A stretch of 64,000 nt of DNA, from assembly GCA_051293835.1 (NCBI GenBank), contig JBPKMA010000001.1, forward strand, positions 124,001 to 188,000, written 5' to 3'. The stretch is from DATLZU01 sp051293835. Its GTDB lineage: Bacteria > Nitrospirota > Nitrospiria > Nitrospirales > Nitrospiraceae. Each line of letters starts with the position of its first letter. Position 1 is the stretch's first letter. The position numbers and the translations under genes were made by a program. Under the pieces are notes generated by a model. That model was not told the DNA's origin. It was given only the letters and a program-made list of their open reading frames with translations, and did not search any database. This document shows, piece after piece, positions 48,256-57,487 of this stretch.

Positions 48256-49641
48256 CTATCGCTGCCTTGCCGCCGGAGCCGAGGCATTCGAGACGATCGC
48301 CTCCGCGCACCGTTCGCCGCTGGCGATTGCGCTTTCCAGCGAGGGGGGCCAGCCGGTGTCGGTCCAGTCTCCCGCGACCAGCAGGTTGGTGAACGGACTC
48401 CGGGGCAGCGGCCGCATGGCCCGCGTGCCGGGGCGGAGCGATAGCCACGCCCGCGGCTTTCGCGAGACCCGCGCGGTACTCATCGGGGCGGCAACGAGCG
48501 CTGGCAGGGCGTCGACCGCGTCGCGCTGCGCGATCTGAATTAACTCCGAGTCGGTGCGCTCCAGCACTTCGGCGGTGCCGACGGCGACAGTTGAGACCCA
48601 GACGCCTTCTTCCTGCGATTCCGACAAAGGCCGGCTGACTATCCAATGGAACGTCCGTCCTGCCAAGAGCACCAGGCGGGGAGATCGCAGCCGCCCCTCG
48701 AAGCGCAGGTGAACCGTGAGGGCCGAAGAGTCGGTCAGGTGGGCCAATTGCTGGAAGTAGGCGAAATGCGTGACGATCCGCTCTGGAATGAGCGCGCTCA
48801 ACGCGCTGTGAGGCAGAGCGGCGATGTACCAGTCCGCTGTGAGGACCTCGCCGTTGTGCAGATGCACAGCGGCGACGCGGTCGTCGTCGAAAACAAACCG
48901 CGCGGCGGCCGAGTTCAGCCGCAGCGTGACGCCGGTGCGCAGCAAACGCGCCTCTAGCGGAGCGAGCAGCCAGCGTTCGGCGTCCGTCGGCGGAATCGTA
49001 ATGGCTGAATCACGCTGGCGCGAGAGAAAACACCGTTTCAACATGGTGGCGAACATGGCGGCGGAGACCGTTTTGAGGTCGTCGCCCAACAGGAACCGGG
49101 ACAGGGGGTTCCAGACCGTGGCCCGCGCGGTCTGCGACTGGCCGGCCTCCTCTAGCCAGGCATCGGCTGTCCGAAGTTCCAAGTTCTGCGGAAGCGGAGG
49201 AGCTCCCTCCCAGGTTCGCTCCAGAAATGACAGGAGGCGCCAGCGGTCCCGGAACGACAGCGCCGTGAACAGCGCCACACCGCCTAGGGTATGCCAGGGG
49301 CCCGGTGCCCACAGGCGGGGGAACCGCACGCGTCGGTCGGTGGCGGGGAGCACTTCGAATGCGACTGTGGGCGTTGAACGGATCAGCGGAGCTGTCCCGC
49401 AGCGATCCAGGAGATTCCACGTCGCGGCCTGGCAGCCCAATAGGAGGATCGGGACAGGCTCAGGCGGGATTGGTCCTCTGGCCGGCTGCTCGCCGGAGGG
49501 GTCATCGATCAGGCGTCCGCCGAGCCGCTCCCGCTGCTCGCACAGGGTGACCGCGAAGCCCCGTTCGCTCAGTGCGAGCGCGGCTGTTACCCCGGCGGCC
49601 CCTCCACCGATAACCAAGACGGTTGGCTTTGTTGTGTTCAC
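48256..49641 (-). CDS. hpnE: Hydroxysqualene dehydroxylase (FAD-dependent)
   Basis: The 461-residue flavoprotein starts at GTG 49641 and overlaps the hpnD stop as GTGA. The FAD-binding fingerprint VLVIGGGAAGVTAALALSER is at the N-terminus and the C-terminal FAD motif is NLLVAGDWTDTGWPPSLESA. In hopanoid producers HpnE reduces hydroxysqualene to squalene, after HpnC and HpnD. The frame is open for another 160 codons upstream, but that part overlaps hpnD and is not real. No hpnC or squalene-hopene cyclase gene lies in the window. Confidence 0.9.
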   Translation of the reverse strand: MNTTKPTVLVIGGGAAGVTAALALSERGFAVTLCEQRERLGGRLIDDPSGEQPARGPIPPEPVPILLLGCQAATWNLLDRCGTAPLIRSTPTVAFEVLPATDRRVRFPRLWAPGPWHTLGGVALFTALSFRDRWRLLSFLERTWEGAPPLPQNLELRTADAWLEEAGQSQTARATVWNPLSRFLLGDDLKTVSAAMFATMLKRCFLSRQRDSAITIPPTDAERWLLAPLEARLLRTGVTLRLNSAAARFVFDDDRVAAVHLHNGEVLTADWYIAALPHSALSALIPERIVTHFAYFQQLAHLTDSSALTVHLRFEGRLRSPRLVLLAGRTFHWIVSRPLSESQEEGVWVSTVAVGTAEVLERTDSELIQIAQRDAVDALPALVAAPMSTARVSRKPRAWLSLRPGTRAMRPLPRSPFTNLLVAGDWTDTGWPPSLESAIASGERCAEAIVSNASAPAARQR

Positions 49642-50498
49642 GGCAGTCGAGATCGCAGCCAAACGCCGGCGGCGATGGCCAGCCGATGGGAGGAAGAAAG
49701 ACCGATGCGCGGTCCGAAGACCCGGTAACCGGAGCGTTCGATGCGCCGCAGGATCCGCAGATAGACACCGCGCATGATTTCGGCTACGGTCAAGGCACGC
49801 CGATCGTGTGCGGGGAGGGCGTCGATCGCCGCCCGCGCCCGGTCGTAAAATTCGCGCGCCCGCGCGGACTCGAACCGCATCAATTCCAGGAATGTCGGCG
49901 AATAGGTCCGCTTGAACAGTTCGTCTTCGCTGTAGCCGAATCGTGCCAGATCTTCCTGCGGGAGGTACACGCGCCCGCGCTCCGCGTCCGCGCCCACGTC
50001 CCTCAGGATGTTCGTGAGCTGGAACGCCGTACCTAAATTGACGGCGTAGTCGCGTGCGCGGGGGGAGGTTAGGCCGAAAATGTGCAGACAAATCAGCCCG
50101 ACCACCGACGCGACGCGGTAACAATAAAGCGAGAGTTCTTGGAACGTCGCATAACGCAAGATCGTCAGATCCATTTCGATGCCGTTGATGAGATCGTCAA
50201 AATACGCCTGCGGCACCGCTAGACGGCGGGCGTGCTCACCCAGACTGATTGTGACCGGATGGGTGGGGGTCCCGCGATAGGCGGCGGCCAGTTCCTCGCG
50301 CCAGCGGCGAAGCTGGTGGTGCGGATCGCTTCCGGGGGGCGGTTCGTCCACTGCACTGTCCACTTCCTTGCAGAAGGCGTACAGGGCGTACATCGCGTCA
50401 CGGCGCGGCTTCGGGAGAAACAGAAAGGAGTAGTAAAAGTTGCTGCCGCTCTTCTTGGTAACCGCGGCGCAGTAGGCTTGGGCGTCGGCGAAAGTCAT
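49638..50498 (-). CDS. hpnD: Presqualene diphosphate synthase
   Basis: From ATG 50498 the 286-residue enzyme joins two farnesyl diphosphates to presqualene diphosphate. Both aspartate-rich substrate motifs of the squalene/phytoene synthase family are present: DSAVDE near the N-terminus and NILRDVGADAERGRVYLPQE in the second half. A GTG at 50504 is an alternative start. It overlaps hpnE, so the two act in one pathway towards squalene for hopanoid lipids. A phytoene synthase role is less likely because of the hpnE partner. Confidence 0.92.
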   Translation of the reverse strand: MTFADAQAYCAAVTKKSGSNFYYSFLFLPKPRRDAMYALYAFCKEVDSAVDEPPPGSDPHHQLRRWREELAAAYRGTPTHPVTISLGEHARRLAVPQAYFDDLINGIEMDLTILRYATFQELSLYCYRVASVVGLICLHIFGLTSPRARDYAVNLGTAFQLTNILRDVGADAERGRVYLPQEDLARFGYSEDELFKRTYSPTFLELMRFESARAREFYDRARAAIDALPAHDRRALTVAEIMRGVYLRILRRIERSGYRVFGPRIGLSSSHRLAIAAGVWLRSRLP

Positions 50499-50508
50499 GT
50501 GCACGGTA

Positions 50509-51441
50509 TCACGATGTGGCGTGGAGGAGCGTGTCGAGTTGCTGGACGCCGGGCGGCAACGCTTCTCCGAACACGGTTGGATGAAAGATCGCGGCCAGGA
50601 GCTCTATACCGTCCACGAGGCGTGGTCCGGGGCGGCTGAAGTAGGAGACCGCCTCCACGACGTAAGTCTGGCCCTGTCGCCAGGCGCGCAGCGACTGCCA
50701 CTCCGACCGATCGATGAAGGATTTGATCTCCCGTACTGTCCTGGCGATGGAAAATCCGCACGGCATCAGGACGATGACGTCCGGATCCGCGGACATAAGC
50801 GCAGACCAGGTGATCCGTGGTGAGGGCATCCCGCTCGTGCCCAGCACGTCGATCCCTCCCGCGGCGGTGACCATGTCCGGCACCCAATGGCCCGCTGCAT
50901 AGAGGGGCGACAGCCATTCGAGGCAGGCAATCCGCGGGCGTCTAGGGTCGCCGGCGACATATTCGCGGATGCGGGCCAGCCGCGCGCGCAGGTCGGCGAC
51001 AAGCCGCCGTGCTTCGGCCGTCCGCTCAGCCACCTCGCCAATCCGTTCGATATCTGTCAGCACCTCCTCCAGAGTCGCGGGGTTCAGCGTCAGCAAGCGA
51101 GGCGGGCGTGGCAACGCCCGCACGGCCCGTTGCAGTTGGTCCGGCGTGATCGCGCACACGTGACAGAGGTCTTGGGTGATGACCAGATCCGGCGCCGCTT
51201 CGAGGAAACGCGGTTCATTCAGTCGATACAAACGATGGCCGGCTTGCACGGTCTCCCGGACATGGCGGTCGATCTCTTCGCTGGACGTGCGTTCGCTGTT
51301 GATGACGGCTTCGACGAGGACCGGTTTTTCGCGGACGGTCGGCGGATAATCGCACTCGTGGCTGATTCCGACCAGATGGTCCGTCAGCTCCAGCGCGGCG
51401 ACAACTTCGGTAGCTCCGGGGAGGAGGGAAACAATACGCAT
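50509..51441 (-). CDS. BtuF-like cobalamin-binding protein
   Basis: The 310-residue protein has the fold of periplasmic binding proteins for vitamin B12 and iron chelates: RIVSLLPGATEVVAALELTD at the N-terminus, DLVITQDLCHVC and GGIDVLGTSGMPSPRITWSA. It has no signal peptide, unlike true BtuF, so it may be cytoplasmic or a family variant often found as a single gene. The protein may serve cobalamin handling; the B12-dependent nrdJ lies 1.8 kb away. It is 10 bases upstream of hpnD and probably co-transcribed with it. Confidence 0.82.
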   Translation of the reverse strand: MRIVSLLPGATEVVAALELTDHLVGISHECDYPPTVREKPVLVEAVINSERTSSEEIDRHVRETVQAGHRLYRLNEPRFLEAAPDLVITQDLCHVCAITPDQLQRAVRALPRPPRLLTLNPATLEEVLTDIERIGEVAERTAEARRLVADLRARLARIREYVAGDPRRPRIACLEWLSPLYAAGHWVPDMVTAAGGIDVLGTSGMPSPRITWSALMSADPDVIVLMPCGFSIARTVREIKSFIDRSEWQSLRAWRQGQTYVVEAVSYFSRPGPRLVDGIELLAAIFHPTVFGEALPPGVQQLDTLLHATS

Positions 51442-51523
51442 AGCGCGTCAACTGTCAGTGTACCGGGTGATAGGCTCCAGGTGAGCGATAATGGACCGAG
51501 CGTATCGTCTACGCGCCTCTGTC

Positions 51524-52216
51524 CTATACCCTTGGCCTCCACAATCGTTTGTTCAGTTCGGCTAGGTCCACCCTCTCGAGCGAGGTAACGACGGCGTCCG
51601 CTTCACGCAAATCCTGCACTGGATGGGTATGGGCTACGGCCAGGACCTTCATGCCGGCGGTGCGGGCTGCGCGGATGCCCGGAATGGAGTCCTCGATGAC
51701 TAGGCAGTCCGCTGCCGCCAGGGACTCGTCGGGCCGCTGCTGGTTCAGTGCGGTGAGCGCATGCAGAAAGCCTTCCGGATCCGGTTTGCCGCGCGTCACG
51801 TCTTCCGAGCTGGTGATGTGTGCGAATTCCTTTCGGATGCCGGCCTGTTCCAAAATGAATTCGATCTCAGGACGCAGGGCTCCCGAGGCGATGGCCAATC
51901 GATACCGCGCGGCTGCGTTGCGTACCAGTTCCCGAACACCGGGAAAAATGATGAGATGCCGGCGAATGTGTTCCATGTAGGTGTCGGCCTTGCGGGCGAC
52001 CAGATCGGCGATCAGCGCGGGCGACGCAGACCGCCCGTTCGCTGCGAGCGCCGCCGCGAAACAGCCTTTGTCGTCGTAGCCCAGATAATCGGCATAATAG
52101 TCGGCCTCCGTCAGGGAAATGCCGATCTCAGCGAGCACTTTCCGGAATGCCGCGAAGTGGATCGGCTCTGTATCCGCGATGACCCCGTCGAAGTCGAAAA
52201 TCAGGGCGCGTAGCAT
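51524..52216 (-). CDS. HAD-superfamily phosphatase (beta-phosphoglucomutase-like)
   Basis: The 230-residue hydrolase has motif I DFDGVIADTE, motif II (AIASGA), the motif III lysine in RGKPDPEGF and motif IV VIEDSIPGIRAARTAGM. An all-alpha cap sits between motifs I and II. Family members act on small phosphorylated sugars or 2-phosphoglycolate; the substrate cannot be told. It lies upstream of the BtuF-like gene in the same direction with an 82-base gap. Confidence 0.9.
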   Translation of the reverse strand: MLRALIFDFDGVIADTEPIHFAAFRKVLAEIGISLTEADYYADYLGYDDKGCFAAALAANGRSASPALIADLVARKADTYMEHIRRHLIIFPGVRELVRNAAARYRLAIASGALRPEIEFILEQAGIRKEFAHITSSEDVTRGKPDPEGFLHALTALNQQRPDESLAAADCLVIEDSIPGIRAARTAGMKVLAVAHTHPVQDLREADAVVTSLERVDLAELNKRLWRPRV

Positions 52217-52402
52217 GTCAGCACAATCGAGCGAGAAGGCCGCCGCGCAGGGCTGCAGATGATGCGGATAGCTCCCGCTCCGAGAAACCGACTACATGAA
52301 TGGATCGGCGCATGATCACACAATGCAGTGCGCCGGCAGGGTTGCGCCTGCGGCGGGTCAACGGGGTTCAGGTTCGGAGAATGACGCGCTCGCGAAGCGA
52401 AA

Positions 52403-53035
52403 TCAGGGTCTTAGCCGCAGCCGGCTTTCCGGGATCCAACCCTTTGCACCTTCCTCAGTCTTGACGAGGTAGACCCAGGCGCTGTTCCGCCATTCGCCGT
52501 CCAATACGGTCAATGTTGAACCAGGTCGAACGGCGGGACCTGGCCGTATGCCCGCGGCGTCGAGCGACAATGTCACCGTTGCGTCGGTAAGGCCGGGATC
52601 GGCCACGACGGTGACTTTCTGGCCTTCAGCGAACAGCGGGGTGGGCGGCGAAGCTAGAACGGATGACGGACTTCCGGGTTCCGCAGCGGAAGGAGCCGGT
52701 GGCACAGGCGGAGGTGCAACCGGGGTCCGCACCGGGACTGTGGCGGTCGGCGCAGGCGCGGGTTCGCCCAGCAGCGACCCGAGCAGATCCATGACGATTT
52801 CCGGATCCATCGCGACGTACGCGGCGCCCGCAAGGAGCACGAGGATCAGCCCCCACAGAAGCGGGCGTCTGCCCGAGCGTTTGGGCGGCTTGCGGTCCGC
52901 AGTCCCGCGACCGGGACCGGTCTCTTCTTCGAGGGTGTCTTCAAATTCCAAATCCGGTTCGGGTTCGCGGGCCAAGTGGATGTTCCAGTTGGGGACTCCA
53001 GTCACTGCGCCTGCAATCCCTGACGAGGCGAGCAT
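52403..53035 (-). CDS. Membrane-anchored SH3-domain protein
   Basis: From ATG 53035, preceded by an ideal GAAGGAGGTTGTTG ribosome-binding site, the protein has 210 residues. A charged N-terminal part (residues 1-55) is followed by one transmembrane helix (LLWGLILVLLAGAAYVAM), a Pro/Ala-rich linker and a C-terminal bacterial SH3-like domain (VYLVKTEEGAKGWIPESRLR). SH3 domains of this type often bind peptidoglycan or proteins in the periplasm. An ATG at 53068 lies before the ribosome-binding site and is rejected. The function is unknown. Confidence 0.75.
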   Translation of the reverse strand: MLASSGIAGAVTGVPNWNIHLAREPEPDLEFEDTLEEETGPGRGTADRKPPKRSGRRPLLWGLILVLLAGAAYVAMDPEIVMDLLGSLLGEPAPAPTATVPVRTPVAPPPVPPAPSAAEPGSPSSVLASPPTPLFAEGQKVTVVADPGLTDATVTLSLDAAGIRPGPAVRPGSTLTVLDGEWRNSAWVYLVKTEEGAKGWIPESRLRLRP

Positions 53036-53209
53036 CAACAACCTCCTTCGACCATCGTGACGGTCCACGATTGAACTGGACCACTAGATAGCATTATCGA
53101 CCGGCAGTGTCAATTTTCTTTCGGAGGGGCGAACGTTGCAGACGCTCCGCCGTGCACGCAGCGATCCCTAGAAAAGGCTGCTGCGAAAACCACGAGCGCG
53201 TCTTCTGCC

Positions 53210-54955
53210 TCAACAATATGGAGGCTGCGCGCAAGAAAGCACCTGCCTCTCGCGGCTCCCGGATCTGAAGACCGTGAGACCTTTGCAACCGAGCCGGTAG
53301 GCCAGTAAAAATGCGGAGGCGACGTCGTGCTTGGTAGCGGCTGGCGGGAGATTGATGGTCTTGGACACGCCGCTGTCGCTGTATTTCTGAAAGACCGCCT
53401 GCATGCGCACGTGGTGAGCCGGTGCGATGTCGTGCGCGGTGACGAAAAGCCGCCGCACTTCTGCGGGCAGGTCGGCCAGTTTGCAGATCGATTCGTTCGC
53501 CGCCACGCGGCGCAGCAGTCTGGCGGAATAGAGCCCGGCTGCGCGCAGGCGCCGAATGAACTCGGGATGGATGGTGACCAACCGCACGTCTTCCATGACG
53601 GTCCTGACGAAACTAACGCCGTAGAGGGGTTCGATCCCGGGTGAGCAGTCGGCGATGATGCTGATGGTGCCGGTGGGGGCGATTGTCGTGACGGTCGCGT
53701 TGCGGAGCCGTCGGCCTTCCGATTCCCACCGGCTTCCCTTGAAGCTCGGAAACACCCCGCGCTCTTTCGCCAGTTCGGCCGAGGCGGCGTGCGCGCGCGC
53801 CTGCACGAAACGCATGAGTGCTTCCGCCGTTTTCAGTGCGGCGCTAGTGTCGTAGGGAATCCCGAGCTTGATCAGCAAGTCGGCGAATCCCATGATCCCC
53901 AACCCGATTTTCCGGGTGCTCTTGGTCATTGTTTCGATCTCAGGCAACGGATAGCGGTTCACGTCGATCACGTTATCGAGGAAACGGACGGCGATCGGGA
54001 TCACCTGCGCGAGACGATCGTAATCGATCGACGGAGCCTTGGCCAGCCCTTTAACGAACCGGCTGACATTGATTGAGCCGAGTGTGCAGGATTCGTAAGG
54101 GAGCAGGGGCTGTTCGCCGCATGGATTCGTTGCCTCGATTCGCCCGAGGTGCGGCGTCGGATTGGTGGCGTTGATCGTGTCAAGAAAGACGACGCCCGGC
54201 TCGCCGGTCCTCCACGCGGCTTCGGTCAGGCGGTCGAAGACCTCTGTTGCCGGCAGGCGTCTCACTGACCGGCCCGTGCGGGGGTTGATCAGGGCGTATG
54301 AACGTCGCTCCTTGAATGCCTGCATGAAGGCATCGGTGATCCCGACGGACAGGTTGAAGTTCGTCAGTTCCTTGGGATCCTCCTTCACCGCAATGAAGTC
54401 GAGAATGTCCGGATGATCCACGCGCAGAATGCCCATATTCGCGCCGCGCCGCGCTCCCCCCTGCTTGATCACCTCTGTCGCCATGTTGAAGATCTTCATG
54501 AACGAGACCGGGCCGGAGGCGACTCCGCCAGTGGATGCGACGCGATCGTGTTTGGGGCGCAGATGACTGAACGAAAAGCCCGTGCCGCCGCCTGATTGAT
54601 GGATCAACGCCTGATGCTTGAGCGCGTCGAAGATGGATTCGAGGGAATCCTCGACCGGCAGGACGAAGCATGCGGACAGTTGTTGGAGATCCCGGCCGGC
54701 GTTCATGAGCGTGGGCGAGTTGGGCAGAAAGTCAAGTTGGGTGAAGAGCCGATAGAACTGTTCCGCAATCCGGCCTTGTTCTGCCCGGGCGGAATACAGG
54801 CGCTCGGCTTCGGCGATATTCTCTGCGACGCGTCGGAACATGTCCGACGGCGATTCGATCGGCACGCCGGCCTCGTTCTTGGCAAGGTAACGGCGACGGA
54901 GCACCGTCAAAGCGTTGGCGGAAAGACACGGAGTGCGCGAACGGGTCTTGTCCAT
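53210..54955 (-). CDS. nrdJ: Vitamin B12-dependent (class II) ribonucleotide reductase
   Basis: The 581-residue enzyme makes deoxyribonucleotides using adenosylcobalamin and needs no oxygen. Active-site residues are visible: Cys96 (LSACFVLP) and Cys290 (YESC) form the disulfide pair, and NPCGEQ (277-282) holds the thiyl-radical Cys279 and Glu281. The N-terminus lacks a recognisable ATP-cone. The C-terminus ends soon after GCKGLTVFRSGSRERQVLSC in CAQPPYC, so the long zinc-binding tail of larger NrdJ proteins is absent. The gene is divergent from yjbQ; no B12 riboswitch is seen in the 180-base gap. Confidence 0.93.
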   Translation of the reverse strand: MDKTRSRTPCLSANALTVLRRRYLAKNEAGVPIESPSDMFRRVAENIAEAERLYSARAEQGRIAEQFYRLFTQLDFLPNSPTLMNAGRDLQQLSACFVLPVEDSLESIFDALKHQALIHQSGGGTGFSFSHLRPKHDRVASTGGVASGPVSFMKIFNMATEVIKQGGARRGANMGILRVDHPDILDFIAVKEDPKELTNFNLSVGITDAFMQAFKERRSYALINPRTGRSVRRLPATEVFDRLTEAAWRTGEPGVVFLDTINATNPTPHLGRIEATNPCGEQPLLPYESCTLGSINVSRFVKGLAKAPSIDYDRLAQVIPIAVRFLDNVIDVNRYPLPEIETMTKSTRKIGLGIMGFADLLIKLGIPYDTSAALKTAEALMRFVQARAHAASAELAKERGVFPSFKGSRWESEGRRLRNATVTTIAPTGTISIIADCSPGIEPLYGVSFVRTVMEDVRLVTIHPEFIRRLRAAGLYSARLLRRVAANESICKLADLPAEVRRLFVTAHDIAPAHHVRMQAVFQKYSDSGVSKTINLPPAATKHDVASAFLLAYRLGCKGLTVFRSGSRERQVLSCAQPPYC

Positions 54956-55134
54956 GGAAACGTCAAAATGACGGCAGATGATGACCTACATTATAAGTGA
55001 TAGTTTCCAATCGCTACCATGCCAAATCTTCGACTCCTATATGCCCTATGGAGAGTCCGCCGCCGAGATGTCGAGGAGGGCTTGCATCCGGGCGTCGTCT
55101 GCGGCAGAATCAGCTCCCCCACGATGACACCGCG

Positions 55135-55548
55135 ATGAAGACCTACCGAGAAGAGCTGTGGTTTGAGACCGAGACCAGACGGGCTTACATCAACATCACC
55201 CCGCAGGTCGAGGCGGCCGTCAAGAAGAGCGGCGTGCGGGAGGGGCTTGTCCTGGTCAATGCGATGCACATTACCGCCAGCGTGTACATCAACGACGACG
55301 AGCCGGGCTTGCTCAAGGACTACGACGACTTTTTGGAGAAATTGGCGCCGCAGGGCGACCGGTATCGCCACAACCAGACTGGCGAAGACAACGGCGACGC
55401 GCACATCAAGCGCCAGATCATGGGACGGGAAGTAGTGGTCGCCATCACAGACGGACGGCTGGACTTCGGGCCGTGGGAGCAGATTTTTTACGGCGAGTTC
55501 GACGGGCGGAGACGGAAGCGGGTTCTCATCAAGGTGATCGGCGAGTGA
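55135..55548 (+). CDS. yjbQ: YjbQ/UPF0047 family protein
   Basis: The 137-residue protein belongs to the YjbQ (UPF0047) family, members of which show low thiamine-phosphate synthase activity. Family motifs are VNAMHITASVYINDDEPGLL, the His/Asn-rich NQTGEDNGDAHIKRQIMG, and WEQIFYGEFDGRRRKRV. The ATG at 55135 is preferred because homology begins at MKTYREELWF; an earlier ATG (54997) adds unrelated residues. It is divergent from nrdJ. Its physiological role is unclear in general. Confidence 0.93.
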   Translation: MKTYREELWFETETRRAYINITPQVEAAVKKSGVREGLVLVNAMHITASVYINDDEPGLLKDYDDFLEKLAPQGDRYRHNQTGEDNGDAHIKRQIMGREVVVAITDGRLDFGPWEQIFYGEFDGRRRKRVLIKVIGE

Positions 55549-55729
55549 CCGAAGCGACGAGCCGGTCGATGCGAGTCCGGTGATCGCTCGGGGAAGGTCA
55601 AGATGGGAAAGTCGGGGCGAGTGATGGAACAGGGAAGGCGCTTGCTACGGTTGTGAAAGTTTGGCAACATGACGCATCATAGGCTGAAGAACCGACTTGA
55701 TCCGGCGGTGCTGGTCTGAGGAGGTTACT

Positions 55730-56743
55730 ATGTCAAGCTGGTCGCGGCCCGATCCGCTGATGCGCGATCTGATCCACCTTATTAACGCTCGCCGACACGA
55801 CCACGGCGACACAGACGCGGCGGTGGACACCTTGCAGGCGTTTTTAGAGCAGGGCCGGGAGCAGGACCTGCTTACCGTCCTAGCGGCGCTGGACGAAGAC
55901 ATGGCGGAGTGGTTATTCGATTTGGTTGCCGAAGCTGCTTGCTCGGTCGTGCTCGACGGTGATCTCGACGAGAAACCAGTCTACGCGGTGATGGCGGCGT
56001 TGGAATTGCCGCTGCAGGCGAACCTGCCCCTGCCTCTTAAGCTCAAAATCGATCCGGTGGCGACCGCCGATCTGCTGCATCGGCATCTGCGCCTGCCAGC
56101 CGGCACCGTCGTGCGGGTCGAGCCCAGATTGCTCACCGATGCGACGCTGGAGCTGATGACGCTCCAGGCCCTCAACGAACACCTCATTGCTCTCGCCGAT
56201 TCTCAGCGGACGCAGCCGATCACTGCGCGCGTGCATCCCCCGGTCGAGAACACCGCATTCCTGATCTTCGAGCTAATCGGCGCGCCGGATCCCAGTCTGC
56301 CGGAAGCGCTCGAAGAGCGGCATCGCCGCGTGCTGCTGGAAGGGTTGGTGGAGCAATGTCCGGAGTTGGCCCTGGCGCCCCATATGCTGGAAGCGCCGGT
56401 CTATGCGGCATACGCCATGTTCGATGCGCAGAACGCCGTCCGACTACATCGACTGGCGGACGAGACGGCGGCCGTGTGGCGGGATTTGGATCCGGTGGTC
56501 CGCGCGCGGACAATCGTGCATCTGCACACCCAGTGTGGGAATGGTGTCTATATGCCGGTCTGGACCGATCTCTTCGATCCCGAGCTTCCTGAAGATCATG
56601 GTCCTCTGTGGACGTCGCCGGACGTGTGGGTGTTCACCGCCGATTTGCCGATCGAGTGGCCCGGGGAGATGCTCACCAATCGGCTGCTCGCCGAAGGCTG
56701 CACGCGGTTTGAGAATCATATCGTCGAAGCGCCGGACAACTAG
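55730..56743 (+). CDS. Protein of unknown function
   Basis: The 337-residue cytoplasmic protein starts at ATG 55730 after GAGGAGGTTACT, an excellent ribosome-binding site. It has no signal peptide or membrane segment. It is rich in Leu, Ala, Asp and Glu, with an N-terminal helical region and a C-terminal half containing several Cys (GLVEQCPELALAP, HTQCGNGVYMPVW) and Trp/Pro residues (LWTSPDVWVFTADLPIEWPG). I do not recognise the family; the intact frame and strong start show that it is a real gene. About 280 bases of non-coding sequence follow; only a 24-codon frame at 56838 with LLFGC is seen there. Confidence 0.85.
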   Translation: MSSWSRPDPLMRDLIHLINARRHDHGDTDAAVDTLQAFLEQGREQDLLTVLAALDEDMAEWLFDLVAEAACSVVLDGDLDEKPVYAVMAALELPLQANLPLPLKLKIDPVATADLLHRHLRLPAGTVVRVEPRLLTDATLELMTLQALNEHLIALADSQRTQPITARVHPPVENTAFLIFELIGAPDPSLPEALEERHRRVLLEGLVEQCPELALAPHMLEAPVYAAYAMFDAQNAVRLHRLADETAAVWRDLDPVVRARTIVHLHTQCGNGVYMPVWTDLFDPELPEDHGPLWTSPDVWVFTADLPIEWPGEMLTNRLLAEGCTRFENHIVEAPDN

Positions 56744-57020
56744 CCTGGGCAACCGCCAACAGCTCCGAGCCCGCCTTATTCGTGAATGCTTCTGCTGTCT
56801 GGGGCGCATTGCAACAGCGAGGCGCAATGGGCCCACCATGACGCGTCTGTCGGGTACCTATATTGCCATATTGCTCTTCGGGTGCGGTGCGACGAACCGT
56901 CATGAATCATGAATAATGCAGGCTAGCGAAAAGCACATAGCCGTCAGCGCAGGTTGACGATGCGTCACCTCGACTGATTGTTCACCGGCAGCGCTTCGTT
57001 TTTTTCAACCGCCGTGACTG

Positions 57021-57452
57021 TTACCGTCCAGGTCGTCCGCTGGCGCTCCCACCGAATGATCCGAAACCGGAACTTGGCGTGAACGGCACCACCGGCGTGA
57101 CCGGCTCGCGTGGCACGAGCGCGCCATGCGGATTGAAGGGCAGGATCGGCACGGGCGTCAGGCGACTGGGCGGAAGCGGTGCGCCCAAGTTGTAGATAGT
57201 GCCAGATCTGGTTTCTCCACCGGGGCTCGTAAATTGATACGTGGAGATCCCGCCGACATCGTAGATCGTGCCTCGTGTGCCGTGGCTGTCTTGGTACAGC
57301 TTGATCCCGCCGAACTCATAGACAGTGCCGGTCGTGCCATCGCTGCCTTGGATGATTGTGATGTCGCCGGCCCAAAGGGGCCCGGCGGCGAGCAGGACCC
57401 GGAGAATGAGGCCGGCAGTCAGGATGATCCGAAGGTATCTTTTCATGGCCAT
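57021..57452 (-). CDS. Secreted protein with short GTxGTxYxxGGI repeats
   Basis: The 143-residue protein has a signal peptide (LTAGLILRVLLAAGPLWAG) and then three tandem units: DGTTGTVYEFGGIKLYQDS, HGTRGTIYDVGGISTYQFTS and ETRSGTIYNLGA. A Pro/Gly-rich tail follows. The regular spacing suggests a small beta-structure such as a solenoid, but the length is short. AGAGGAATGGCC precedes a second ATG (57446), so the start may be either. The function is unknown; secretion to the periplasm or surface is predicted. Confidence 0.7.
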   Translation of the reverse strand: MAMKRYLRIILTAGLILRVLLAAGPLWAGDITIIQGSDGTTGTVYEFGGIKLYQDSHGTRGTIYDVGGISTYQFTSPGGETRSGTIYNLGAPLPPSRLTPVPILPFNPHGALVPREPVTPVVPFTPSSGFGSFGGSASGRPGR

Positions 57453-57487
57453 TCCTCTTTGGGAGCGGAGGGTGACGGTGCCGAGTG

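Noticed and set aside
48256..50124. Reading hpnE as a 622-residue protein starting at 50124
   Set aside because: The first 160 residues overlap hpnD out of frame and are non-homologous; the FAD motif begins right after GTG 49641, which overlaps the hpnD stop.
54956..55134. Possible cobalamin riboswitch before nrdJ
   Set aside because: I looked for the conserved B12-box (GCCACTG-like) and paired elements in the 180-base gap and found none.
56838..56912. A 24-codon frame with a lipobox-like LLFGC
   Set aside because: No ribosome-binding site, very short, and no conservation evidence; it could be chance or the remnant of a small lipoprotein.
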